NCBI RefSeq assembly: GCF_007671655.1
Contig: NZ_VCGX01000002.1
Coordinates: forward strand, 434,001-498,000
DNA from: Marinobacter piscis
GTDB taxonomy: Bacteria > Pseudomonadota > Gammaproteobacteria > Pseudomonadales > Oleiphilaceae
Length of the DNA stretch: 64,000 bases
Direction: 5' to 3'
The translations under genes were made by a program, and so were the position numbers. How positions within the stretch are numbered: the stretch's first letter is position 1; each line of letters starts with the position of its first letter. The notes beneath the pieces were generated by a model. The model did no database searches, was not told the origin of the DNA, and saw only the letters and a program-made list of their open reading frames with translations. Of the stretch, positions 54,405 to 63,321 are shown piece by piece.

Positions 54405-57131
54405 ATGCTACTCACCACCAAGTTTCTACGACCAGCTTCTGACTCGCGCGCAGTACAGCGAGAGCGGCTGAGTGCGTTACTGACTCCCGGTCAGCCCAAA
54501 CGCCTTAACCTGGTCATTGCGCCCGCAGGGTTTGGTAAGACAACGCTGGCCAGCCAGTGGTGCGCACGTACCACCGGCTCCATTGCCTGGCTGTCTCTGG
54601 ATGAGCACGACAATGAACCCCGGCGGTTCTGGCAGTATGTTGCCAGTGCGTTTGAGAATGCAGGGCTGACCGGCCTGGATGCCTGCCATCAAAATCTGGC
54701 TAACAGCACGGACAACAGCCTGGAAAATGCCATTACTGCATTGATTAATGCACTGGCGACTGACGACACCCCCTGGGTTCTCGTACTGGATGATTTTCAG
54801 TTTATCTTCGCCAACGAAATACAGAGACAATTCGCCTACTTTATTGACTACCTGCCCGCAGGTGTCACGATCACCCTGGTCTCCCGCACAGAGCCGGCCT
54901 TGCCTCTGGCACGGTGGCGGGTACGCGGGTGGCTGCAAGAGGTACATCCGGCACTGCTGGCCTTTTCAGAAAACGAAAGTCGCGAGTTTTTCCACAATAC
55001 GATGGGGCTTGCGATTTCCGAAGCGCAGGTACAGGCCATTTTCCAGCGTACAGAAGGCTGGGTGGCGGCCATGCAGCTGACTGCTCTTTCGGGGCATAAG
55101 ACCGGCTCGCCCAGGGATCAACCAGCCCCAACCAGCCAGCAACCGACACTCAGCCTGAACCAACAGCACATCAGCGATTACGTGCTCACCGAGGTGCTCG
55201 ATAAGCAACCGCCGGAAACCGTCAGCTTTCTTCTGGATACTGCCTGCTGCACGCGCCTGTGCGCCTCCCTGTGCGACAGCATTCGTCATGCCGATGACAG
55301 CCAGGAAAAACTGGAACACCTGCTCGCAAAGAACCTGTTCCTGGTCCCCCTGGATAATCACAATGAATGGTTTCGTTACCATGATCTGTTCCGCGACGCT
55401 CTCTTACAGAAGCTTGCAGCCACAGACGCGCTCCGCGCTCAGCAACTCCGGGAGCGGGCAATAACCTGGCTTCTTCACCACGGCCAGATTCAGGAAGCCA
55501 TTGCCCAGATAGTGCAAAAGGAAGACTGGCCCTGGCTGGCTGAGGTCCTGGCGACCCACGGCAATAAACTTATTCACGGCGGGTTTCATCTTCCGGTCCT
55601 GGACTGGCTGAACGCCTTACCGGAGCGCCAGATCACGGATAATGCGCAACTGCAGATGCTGCGTGTCTGGGGCCTTTTCTTTGCCAACCGGCTGGTTCAG
55701 CTTGAACCTCTACTGAGCCATGTGGAGAGCCTGCTGCAACCCGGCAGCGAAACCCTGAATCAGGACACAGAAAGTGCTCCTGGCCTGAAAAGTGAAATCT
55801 CACTGATACGATCCTACCTGGCACGCTCCCGCAGCACCGATAAAAATGCCAGTGACCTGACCCGTCAGGTACTTGCAGAGATTGACCACACCCGCATTCC
55901 CCTGAAGTCGGTCACCTATTACGGTCTAGGCCTGGATGATTACGGCAGTGGCAACCTGACCGGTGCGGAAAAATCACTGAAGGCAGCCGTGCATTATGGA
56001 CAGATTGAACGCAAGCCGAGCACAGTCCTCTCCAGTGGCGGCCTTCTGGCCTGGATCCAGTACAATCGCGGCGATATGGACCTTGCCCTGCAAACCTGTA
56101 CCGAAGTACGTCAGTGGGTCGACCGGCACTACGCCGATCCGACGCAGCCCCGTCTTATTTCCTGCTGGCTGAGCGCCGCACTGACAGAAATTCACCGCGA
56201 GTGTAACCAGCTTCAGGACGCTGCAGCGCACCTTGGGCCCTTGCTGGAGCATGTCAACAAAGGCGCAGAACCCGGGCAACACGTCATCATTCAGCACGTG
56301 CGCGGGCACCTCGCATTCAGTGAGGGGCGCTATCAGCAGGCCATAGAGTTTCTTGAAGACGCTGACACAGTTGCTCGTAAACGCCGGGAACACATTGTGT
56401 TCGAGCCACCCGCCAGTTCGGCGCTCCTTGCCCGCTGTTATCTGGCCATTGGTGAGACGGCCCGGGCGCGACAGATTCTGGAGGCTGAAGATACCCGGGC
56501 CGTTACGAACCCTCTGAATCGGGAGCAGAACAGCATCAGTTATGCCCGGCTGCTGGTTGCGGAAGGCAGCCCGGAACCGGCATTGGCGCTGGTCACCGCT
56601 CTTATCCCCGATACCGAAGATAACGAGCACATTCGCCATAAAGTAGAGGCTTTACTGGTGTGTGGTGACGCCCTTGCCCTGCAAAACCGAACAGAACAGA
56701 GCCAGGAGCGGATTGCCCGTGCCCTGTCGCTTGCAGCCGACTCCGGCTTTATGCGGCTGCTGACCGAGGAAAGCCCCCGCCTGCAACGGTTAGTGCGTGC
56801 GAACGCATTCCTGAACAGTGGCGGTTACTGGCAACAGAGTGTGGCCGAAATGCTTGCCGATCAGGACCAGAATGACAGTACAGAGTCTACACCCACAGGC
56901 TCGGCGCCGGGTGCCGAAGCCATGGCACTTGCAGAGCCTTTAAGTCAGCGGGAGCGGGAAGTACTGGAGCTGATTAATGCGGGCCACGCCAACAAGGACA
57001 TCGCCGTGCATATGGGGGTAGCACCTGCCACTGTAAAGGCGCATATACGCAACCTTTATGGAAAACTTGGTGTGGGGCGCAGGACAGAAGCGCTTGCCCG
57101 GGCGCGGGAGCTGGGGATTCTCACCGTCTAA
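54405..57131 (+). CDS. MalT-like LuxR-family regulator (STAND ATPase)
   Basis: A 908-residue transcription factor. The N-terminal STAND NTPase has Walker A IAPAGFGKTTLASQW near residue 43 and Walker B WVLVLDDFQ near 126. A large TPR-like sensor region spans about 400-800. The C-terminal LuxR helix-turn-helix is around 845-905 (LSQREREVLELINAGHANKD to LYGKLGVGRRTEALARA). Such proteins are ATP-dependent and bind a small inducer, unknown here. The gene is divergent from cysB with a 254-base gap and is not beside any obvious catabolic operon. Confidence 0.9.
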   Translation: MLLTTKFLRPASDSRAVQRERLSALLTPGQPKRLNLVIAPAGFGKTTLASQWCARTTGSIAWLSLDEHDNEPRRFWQYVASAFENAGLTGLDACHQNLANSTDNSLENAITALINALATDDTPWVLVLDDFQFIFANEIQRQFAYFIDYLPAGVTITLVSRTEPALPLARWRVRGWLQEVHPALLAFSENESREFFHNTMGLAISEAQVQAIFQRTEGWVAAMQLTALSGHKTGSPRDQPAPTSQQPTLSLNQQHISDYVLTEVLDKQPPETVSFLLDTACCTRLCASLCDSIRHADDSQEKLEHLLAKNLFLVPLDNHNEWFRYHDLFRDALLQKLAATDALRAQQLRERAITWLLHHGQIQEAIAQIVQKEDWPWLAEVLATHGNKLIHGGFHLPVLDWLNALPERQITDNAQLQMLRVWGLFFANRLVQLEPLLSHVESLLQPGSETLNQDTESAPGLKSEISLIRSYLARSRSTDKNASDLTRQVLAEIDHTRIPLKSVTYYGLGLDDYGSGNLTGAEKSLKAAVHYGQIERKPSTVLSSGGLLAWIQYNRGDMDLALQTCTEVRQWVDRHYADPTQPRLISCWLSAALTEIHRECNQLQDAAAHLGPLLEHVNKGAEPGQHVIIQHVRGHLAFSEGRYQQAIEFLEDADTVARKRREHIVFEPPASSALLARCYLAIGETARARQILEAEDTRAVTNPLNREQNSISYARLLVAEGSPEPALALVTALIPDTEDNEHIRHKVEALLVCGDALALQNRTEQSQERIARALSLAADSGFMRLLTEESPRLQRLVRANAFLNSGGYWQQSVAEMLADQDQNDSTESTPTGSAPGAEAMALAEPLSQREREVLELINAGHANKDIAVHMGVAPATVKAHIRNLYGKLGVGRRTEALARARELGILTV

Positions 57132-57139
57132 CCCGGGCG

Positions 57140-57161
57140 ATTTGTGACCGGCATCACATTC
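57140..57161. promoter_or_regulatory. CRP/Vfr-type binding site
   Basis: TGTGA-CCGGCA-TCACA (57143-57158), with flanking ATT and TTC, is a perfect inverted-repeat core of the cAMP receptor protein consensus. It lies between the convergent LuxR-type gene and dinG, where no protein-gene start needs it. An alternative is that the dyad is the stem of a weak LuxR-gene terminator, since seven T follow some ten bases later. Confidence 0.55.
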
Positions 57162-57233
57162 GGGAGATGTTTTTTTACGGCGCTACGCCCTTTGGACGAT
57201 TCGTCTACGCCCTCTGAGCCTCTATGATTGTAT

Positions 57234-57367
57234 CCACGGTGAGGCAAGCCCTCACCCTGAAATCTGAAAACTCAGGCCTTTCAGACTTCTTGATTTGCGT
57301 TGTATCTACGCTTGGGTTCTTAAAGAGCCCTTTTGCAAGAGCCAGTCTCCGGACTGGCTCTTTTTTT
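57234..57367 (+). ncRNA. Candidate small RNA with tandem terminators
   Basis: Proposed from sequence only. TATGAT at 57223-57228 is a near-perfect -10 box (the -35 is weak, as in activator-dependent promoters). A transcript of about 135 bases would start near 57234, centred 82-85 bases downstream of the CRP-type site. It has stems at 57238-57256 (GGTGAGG/CCTCACC), TCTGAAA/TTTCAGA (57263-57285), GGGTTCT/AGAGCCC then TTTT (57314-57334), and the final terminator. No conserved RNA family recognised. Confidence 0.45.
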
Positions 57368-57368
57368 A
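57338..57368 (+). terminator. Rho-independent terminator
   Basis: A 10-bp perfect stem AGAGCCAGTC/GACTGGCTCT (57338-57347 with 57352-57361) is followed by six T on the plus strand. It overlaps the end of dinG on the other strand and would end the candidate small RNA, or the distant LuxR-type message. Confidence 0.85.
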
Positions 57369-59537
57369 TGGCTCAATAATCCGCCGGAACGGCGGTAGTG
57401 AGTCCAGCAGCAGCTGCCCATAGCGCCGGGCCACAATTCTGCGATCAAGAATACTGACTCTGCCGGTATCCTCCTCTGTGCGCAGCAGCCGTCCGACGGC
57501 CTGCACCAGCTTGATAGAAGCATCGGGCACCGTAATTTCCATAAACGGATTGCCACCGCGCTGGTTAATCCACTCGGCCAGCCCAGCCTCAATGGGGTCA
57601 TCGGGTACTGAAAAAGGCAGCCGCGTGATCACCACATGGTGCAGATACTTCCCGGGCAGGTCGATGCCTTCAGCAAAACTGGCTACACCAAACAACACGC
57701 TCGCCCGGCCCTCATCAACCCGGTCCCGATGCTGACGCAGCACTTCGCCCCGGGACATATCATCCTGGGTGATAATGAGACCGGGATACTCCGGACTCAG
57801 TGCATCACGAACCTGGTGCATCTGGCGTCGCGAGGTAAACAAAACGAGTGTTGCTTTGCCGCCGGCCCACACACCCGGCAGACGCTTGATCAGCTCATCC
57901 GCAAAACCATCATCTGTAGGCATACAGCGCATGGCCGGCACTTCCACCGTTGCCATCTCGGTATAGCGAAACGAGCTGGGCACTACCAGCATGCGGCTGG
58001 CCTCCGGCAACCCGGCCCGTGCCTGGAGCCGGTCAAAACGGCCAAGCGCCGTGAGTGTGGCACTGGTCAGCACCGCTCCATAGGCACGGGACCACAGGCG
58101 TGTATACAGAAGGCTGTTGGCAAGTACGGGGGAACTGAACAGGGTAATGTCTTCAGCATGGTCCCACCTCTGCCGGACACTCCAGCGCGCCGGCGGCGGG
58201 CTTTTGTTTGTGCGTCCCTGAGACTCCGAATCTTCCGAATTGCCCCCCACCTGTTCGGTCCAGGCGGTCCAGAGCCGCAACTGGTCTTCAGAGCGGCTGT
58301 GGAAGGCTCCGATCACCGGATACCAGGCTTCGGCTGTATCACGATCAATTTCATGCTGTTTGCGTTCGTCAAACGCACCCTGAAGCTCTTCTGCGAGTGC
58401 GCCCAAGTGGCGTACCAAGCCGGCCGTGGCAATACGGCTTTCAGACGCCAGCTCGGCCAGTGCCTCGGGCAATTCGCCTTCCGGGTAACGCCACTGGGCG
58501 GAGCGCCGCTCCTCATTGAAGTCCCAGCCGGTATTCTGCTCGGTTTCTTCGTAGACCCGTGCCAGTACCAGATCCACATCTCGAGCGGCGGAGCTGATCC
58601 GGTCAAGGGTTTTTGCGCCCTGGGTTCCGGGGGCAAGGTACGGCTGCATCTTAACCAGTGCCTGAGAAAGCTGTTTCAGCCACTGCCGGGTTGAGTTCAG
58701 TGGTACAGACGCAGCGAAGTGGTTCAGGGCTTTATCCGGTAGGTGATGAGCTTCGTCGAAAATGAACAAGGCATTCTCAGGCTCAGGCAGAATTGCACCT
58801 CCACCCAGAGCGAGATCAGCCAGCACCAGATCGTGGTTGGCGACCACGATATCCACTTCGTCCAGATCTTTACGGGCATCAAAAAACGCGCAGCTGTCAA
58901 AATAACTGCAGTGCCGGTTTGTGCACTGGCGATGATCGGTGGTGACCTGACGCCAGATATCATCGGGTATCTGCTCGGGCCAGTGGTCCCGGTCACCGTC
59001 CCACTTCCGGGAACCATAGCTTGCCAACATTTCCTCGAAAAATGCCCGGGTGCCCGGCTCTTCGGCCCCTGGATTATCCAGCAGAAAAAGGGGCATGGTG
59101 TCGCTGTCGCCACTGCCTTCATCGTGTAACCGGGATTCCAGGCGGGACAAACACAGATACCGACCCCGGCCTTTGGCCAGAGTCCAGCTGAAATTCATTT
59201 TGCTGTGTTTTTTCAGATCCGGCAGATCTTTAAGAACAATCTGATCCTGCAGCGCAACGGTGGCGGTTGAGATCACCAGCGTTTTGCCTAACGCCCGGGC
59301 GACAGGAATCGCTGCAATCAGGTACGCCAGAGTCTTACCCGTACCTGTGCCTGCCTCCACCACGCAGGTTGCCGGTGGCGAGGTGCGCTGACCATCGTTC
59401 TCGGTGATTTCGCCCATGTATTTTGCGATTTCAGCGATCATCAAACGCTGCCCATAACGGGCACGTACGCCCTTACCTGCCAGCACTTCCCGGTAGCTTT
59501 GCTGGATTTCCTGTTTTATAGCGTCAGTCAGTGCCAT
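57366..59537 (-). CDS. dinG: ATP-dependent DNA helicase DinG
   Basis: A 723-residue XPD-like superfamily 2 helicase, 5'-3', that resolves R-loops and forked DNA. Walker A is EAGTGTGKTLAYLIA near residue 66, DEAH-type box IFDEAHHLPD near 250, and the iron-sulfur cysteines include CLSRLE and CTNRHCSYFDSC. Helicase motif VI is VQAVGRLLRTEEDTGRV. The ATG at 59537 shares one base with the gspB stop, so it is probably co-transcribed with the gsp genes, unlike E. coli where it is SOS-linked. Confidence 0.95.
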   Translation of the reverse strand: MALTDAIKQEIQQSYREVLAGKGVRARYGQRLMIAEIAKYMGEITENDGQRTSPPATCVVEAGTGTGKTLAYLIAAIPVARALGKTLVISTATVALQDQIVLKDLPDLKKHSKMNFSWTLAKGRGRYLCLSRLESRLHDEGSGDSDTMPLFLLDNPGAEEPGTRAFFEEMLASYGSRKWDGDRDHWPEQIPDDIWRQVTTDHRQCTNRHCSYFDSCAFFDARKDLDEVDIVVANHDLVLADLALGGGAILPEPENALFIFDEAHHLPDKALNHFAASVPLNSTRQWLKQLSQALVKMQPYLAPGTQGAKTLDRISSAARDVDLVLARVYEETEQNTGWDFNEERRSAQWRYPEGELPEALAELASESRIATAGLVRHLGALAEELQGAFDERKQHEIDRDTAEAWYPVIGAFHSRSEDQLRLWTAWTEQVGGNSEDSESQGRTNKSPPPARWSVRQRWDHAEDITLFSSPVLANSLLYTRLWSRAYGAVLTSATLTALGRFDRLQARAGLPEASRMLVVPSSFRYTEMATVEVPAMRCMPTDDGFADELIKRLPGVWAGGKATLVLFTSRRQMHQVRDALSPEYPGLIITQDDMSRGEVLRQHRDRVDEGRASVLFGVASFAEGIDLPGKYLHHVVITRLPFSVPDDPIEAGLAEWINQRGGNPFMEITVPDASIKLVQAVGRLLRTEEDTGRVSILDRRIVARRYGQLLLDSLPPFRRIIEP

Positions 59538-60178
59538 CAGCGCGGGCTCACCCAGTCACGAACCGTACCCACACGGAAGCGTTCACCTTGTTTGCTCAAT
59601 ACAACTCCATCCTCGGTTACTTCTTCTACGGTAATCCCCGAAAACGACTCGCCCGGGCGCAGGTAATGACCATTAATCATAACCCGGCTGGCACTGGGGT
59701 CCGTTGAAAAGATATGACTGTTAAACATCAGATCCGGAACACTCTTCTGAAATGAAAGCGGTAGCTCAACCAGGTGCGGCACCCGGCCTTCGGCGCGGCT
59801 GTCGCTCACCGGCGGCGCTGGGCGTTCCTGGCGCACTGAAGGCCTGATAATCGCGGGTCGTTCACGAACCGGCTCTGCTGTGGGCTCGCTTACCGGCTCC
59901 GGCTGCACCGGCGACGGGTCTGCGACCGGCCGGGGGTCAATTTCCGCCGGCTTTATTTCCGGCTCCGTGGGCGCTGGTTTATCCGTTGCCATTTCCGGCC
60001 AGAAGACAACCGCCAATACGCCGGCGTTCACCAGCAGCGCCAGTGCCACCCAGAGTACCGGGGACACCCGGCGTTTCTTCGGCCGGTGGATCAGATGTAC
60101 CTGTTGCCCCAGGTCGGGCACCTTGCCCTGACGGCGCTCGGTTTCAGACTTTCTGAGTGCATCAAGAATATAGGACAT
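59537..60178 (-). CDS. gspB: General secretion pathway protein B
   Basis: A 213-residue bitopic protein beginning MSYILDALRKSETERRQGKV, the typical GspB/ExeB N-terminus. A membrane helix lies at about 40-60 (VLWVALALLVNAGVLAVVF), then a proline-rich periplasmic linker to about 130, and a C-terminal domain with PSASRVMINGHYLRPGESF. With GspA it positions the type II secretin across peptidoglycan in Aeromonas. Three bases separate it from gspA. Confidence 0.9.
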   Translation of the reverse strand: MSYILDALRKSETERRQGKVPDLGQQVHLIHRPKKRRVSPVLWVALALLVNAGVLAVVFWPEMATDKPAPTEPEIKPAEIDPRPVADPSPVQPEPVSEPTAEPVRERPAIIRPSVRQERPAPPVSDSRAEGRVPHLVELPLSFQKSVPDLMFNSHIFSTDPSASRVMINGHYLRPGESFSGITVEEVTEDGVVLSKQGERFRVGTVRDWVSPR

Positions 60179-60180
60179 AC

Positions 60181-61827
60181 CTACTCCCCGCCCCTGTTGC
60201 CTGGGCTGGCGAGTCTCGGTACTCCGGCATCCAGATCATTATTTATCTGTATGACTGTCATTGCACCCGCAATCCCGTCGACTGTCAGCCCTCGCACGGA
60301 CTGATACCAGCGAATCTGCTCGTTCAGCGCCATGCGTTTGATTTCGGCACTCCGGGCGGGTGAGTTGCTGTGAATATCGGCGAGCTCCATCATTCGTACG
60401 CCCAACCACAATTCTTCACCACCATGCTCGCCCTCACCCGGCGGACTGGCAAGATAGTCAGGAAGTTGCCACAGCACCTGATATTCACCAAACCAGTAGG
60501 GCTCCAGGCTGTCGAATGGCACCTGCACAACGCCGTCTGGCAGCACAATATCAGCCATCTGCCCGTCAAGCCGCCTTAACACGACAAATCGTTCGGTGCC
60601 TGTGTCATCCAGCAGTCGCAGGATAGCGGGCCTGTCCAGAAATGCCAGACTGCGGCGGCTGCCCTGGCGCTCAAGACACCCGAGGCCCGAAGCCCGGGCA
60701 AAGTCGCAGACCGCGGCTTCGCCTTCTGGGGGATAACGGACATCCCAGATATCGAAAAGTCTGGCAAAGGCCTCATGCTCACTCCCACTGTGCTCCGCAA
60801 AGCGGAACCCGGGCGGCTCTGGTTCAGGCATAGCAGCGCGTTCAACGAGGCCTTCCTGGTTGTCCTCTCTCGCTTCGGCACCGTTTATGATGGGCGTGCC
60901 TGTCCACTGCTGGTAAACCCAGACACTACTGATCACGGCCAGCAACAAGGAGGCAAATACCACAAGATAATCAGACAACTTGCCTTTTCTGCCGGAACCC
61001 GAAGCACCTGCTTCGATACGGGTACCACCGCCAACTTCTCTGGCAGCCTGTCGAATGTGAGCGGCAGTGACTTCATGTTCGCCCTCTGCGTAAGCACCCA
61101 GGAGCGCGCGATCACTGATCAGGTTGATCAGGCGGGGTATACCATGGCTTAAACGGTATAGCTTACGCACTGCAGATGCGGAAAACACATCCCCCCGCAT
61201 TCCGGCAACACCCAGCCGGTAGCTCAGGTACGCCGGTAATTCACTCCGGCTGATGGCATCCAGGTGGTAACGGGCGGTTACCCGCTGGTTCAGCTGACGA
61301 AGTTGCGGAAGTGCGAGTTTCTGCTGCAGTTCTGGTTGCCCCAGCAACACAATTTGCAGCAGCTTCTTCTCTGCGGTTTCCAGGTTGGTCAGCAACCGTA
61401 ACTGCTCAAGTACATCAGCCGACAGGTTCTGGGCTTCATCAATCAACAACACTTTGTGGCGCCCGGCCGCATGAGCCTTGAGCAGGTCCTGATTAATCAG
61501 ATCGACCATCTGTTTGATGGATGCGCCGCCAGGGTGCGCGATTCCCAGCTCGTCACAAATGGCGGAGAGCAACTCCCTGGCAGACAGCCGGGGATTGAGA
61601 ATCAGAGCAATATCGACATGGGCGGGAGCATTCTCAATAAAACAGCGGCTTACGGTGGTTTTTCCCGTGCCCACTTCGCCGGTGATCACAATAAAACCAC
61701 CCTGGCCCCTGACGCCATACATCAGATGAGCAAGCGCTTCTTTATGGCGCTCACTCAGGTACAGGTAACGGGGATCGGGCGCAATCGAGAACGGCGGTTC
61801 TCTGAAGCCGAAGAAATCAGAATACAT
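60181..61827 (-). CDS. gspA: General secretion pathway protein A (ExeA-like ATPase)
   Basis: A 548-residue protein. The cytoplasmic AAA domain has Walker A TGEVGTGKTTVSRCF near residue 50 and Walker B VLLIDEAQNLSADVLEQLRL near 128. A membrane helix is near 285-305 (LVVFASLLLAVISSVWVYQQ). The periplasmic part ends in a peptidoglycan-binding domain (WYQSVRGLTVDGIAGAMTVI). ATG at 61827. In Aeromonas ExeAB drives secretin assembly; the other type II secretion genes are not in the window. Confidence 0.92.
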   Translation of the reverse strand: MYSDFFGFREPPFSIAPDPRYLYLSERHKEALAHLMYGVRGQGGFIVITGEVGTGKTTVSRCFIENAPAHVDIALILNPRLSARELLSAICDELGIAHPGGASIKQMVDLINQDLLKAHAAGRHKVLLIDEAQNLSADVLEQLRLLTNLETAEKKLLQIVLLGQPELQQKLALPQLRQLNQRVTARYHLDAISRSELPAYLSYRLGVAGMRGDVFSASAVRKLYRLSHGIPRLINLISDRALLGAYAEGEHEVTAAHIRQAAREVGGGTRIEAGASGSGRKGKLSDYLVVFASLLLAVISSVWVYQQWTGTPIINGAEAREDNQEGLVERAAMPEPEPPGFRFAEHSGSEHEAFARLFDIWDVRYPPEGEAAVCDFARASGLGCLERQGSRRSLAFLDRPAILRLLDDTGTERFVVLRRLDGQMADIVLPDGVVQVPFDSLEPYWFGEYQVLWQLPDYLASPPGEGEHGGEELWLGVRMMELADIHSNSPARSAEIKRMALNEQIRWYQSVRGLTVDGIAGAMTVIQINNDLDAGVPRLASPGNRGGE

Positions 61828-61845
61828 GGGCGTCCAGTCAAATAC

Positions 61846-63291
61846 TCATTTGCGGTAGTTTTCCTGTTTCAGGCGACGCACGCAACGTTCCAGGGTTTTG
61901 GAAATCCGCGCATGGGACTGAATCATCGATATTTTTGGCCAGGTTGCCCGCTCCCCCGCCAGAATCATTTCCCGCACAAATTCAGGCCTGGGATCAGCCA
62001 GCATTCGCCGGTAATGTCTGAACCTGTAGGTGGGTGCAATGGTTACGTCGCCGGAATACCGCTGGGCCATGATGGTGTACATCTGACCGGAGATTTGCCG
62101 AAACAGCTCCGGGCGGGCCCGTTTACGAAGATAATCGAACACACCCTGGCCATGAAACTGCACCTCGGATTTCATCAGGTGCCAGGGCAGACTGGCCAGA
62201 GAAAGCTTTTCGTCCTCGCCGCGTTCGTTAAGAAAAGGCACGACGTGGGGGTTGGTCTGGCTGACAATGGTGAAATTTACGTCGTATAGGTGCATCAGCC
62301 GGTCTATGGGCAGGTCACTGACAACCGACCCATCGACAAACCTGAGCTTGGGTATGTAAGGCAGCGACTGCCCATACATGTCCTTTTTCATCAGCGTAAC
62401 AGGTGGAAAAATACCCGGCACGGCGGCGCTGGCAAGGGCTCCACTCCAGACCATTAAATAGGGTGAAGTATAGCCGGATAGCAGCCGGGCCTTCTGATGC
62501 GCCTGTACCGGGGACACGCTCATGTTAATGGAGCGTCCGGTGCGCTGATAGGCCTCTTCAAAGGTGTAGTCACCAATGTTACTTCTCAGACAGGCCCGTA
62601 GTTGCGCCTGATCCATCAGGCCTTCGCCCCGCATGGCGCTCAATAAGCCACGCCACTTCCAGGCTTTCAGGTTGTGGTTTTCCGGTACGAGCATTTCAGG
62701 GATCGCGGCGTCTGTGTGAACGCCCAGCATGCCGGCAATAATGGCGCCGATGCTGGAGCCGGTAATCACCTGGGGCAGCAGCCCCTTTTCCCAGAGCGCC
62801 TTGATGACCCCGAAGTGAAAAATGCCGAGGCTGGCGCCGCCACTCAACAGGAGCGTAGGCCGGCCGTAACTGGTGAGGGTATCACGGAAAAACTGAAGTT
62901 TTTCAGCAACCGGAAAACCAGGTACCGGGTGGTCGCACAGAAAATCCAGGGCCTCACAAGCCTGAGTAATATACTCTTCTATCAGGTGTTTGGTGCCAAT
63001 CCGGGAACGGGTGTAAAGCGCGGGGTTGCCCATGTTACCCAGGTCGTGATGCAGGCCTTCCCGAAGAGCGCGCTTCAGGCGGTCGAAATCGTTTTGCTGG
63101 CGGTATTGTTTGATGCTGGTAAGGCGATCGTACAGCAATTCGTAGTTGTAGAGGTCAGAGGCGAAATCCTCTTTCCACTCAGCATTGCCTTCCAGAAAAT
63201 CCAGTTCCAGACCCGCAGCCTTCCACGACTCGTAGTCCGGCGCCTCGGACAACATCTTGCGGAACTTGTTAATCTTTGGGTCTTTGAGCAC
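61846..63291 (-). CDS. Patatin-like phospholipase with DUF3336 domain
   Basis: About 481 residues from the GTG at 63291, which has GGAGGG six bases upstream; a TTG at 63312 would destroy that spacing. An N-terminal DUF3336 region (about 10-130) precedes the patatin core, with oxyanion loop SGGASLGIFHFG, nucleophile elbow GSSIGAIIAG, and the dyad Asp in RFVDGSVVSDLP. The domain order resembles eukaryotic triacylglycerol-lipase-like patatins as well as bacterial ones. No signal peptide. It lies between mlaA and gspA. Confidence 0.88.
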   Translation of the reverse strand: MLKDPKINKFRKMLSEAPDYESWKAAGLELDFLEGNAEWKEDFASDLYNYELLYDRLTSIKQYRQQNDFDRLKRALREGLHHDLGNMGNPALYTRSRIGTKHLIEEYITQACEALDFLCDHPVPGFPVAEKLQFFRDTLTSYGRPTLLLSGGASLGIFHFGVIKALWEKGLLPQVITGSSIGAIIAGMLGVHTDAAIPEMLVPENHNLKAWKWRGLLSAMRGEGLMDQAQLRACLRSNIGDYTFEEAYQRTGRSINMSVSPVQAHQKARLLSGYTSPYLMVWSGALASAAVPGIFPPVTLMKKDMYGQSLPYIPKLRFVDGSVVSDLPIDRLMHLYDVNFTIVSQTNPHVVPFLNERGEDEKLSLASLPWHLMKSEVQFHGQGVFDYLRKRARPELFRQISGQMYTIMAQRYSGDVTIAPTYRFRHYRRMLADPRPEFVREMILAGERATWPKISMIQSHARISKTLERCVRRLKQENYRK

Positions 63292-63321
63292 TCTGTGCCC
63301 TCCCTCAACCAACAGCCGGAA

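Noticed and set aside
57224..57379. A small open frame of about 51 codons through the candidate small RNA
   Set aside because: It starts inside the -10 box, has no ribosome site and runs through the final terminator, so it is probably chance.
57636..58694. A 352-codon open frame opposite dinG
   Set aside because: Antisense to the conserved helicase core with no domain of its own.
61456..62289. A 277-codon open frame opposite gspA and the patatin gene
   Set aside because: It spans the junction of two genuine minus-strand genes and has no family features.
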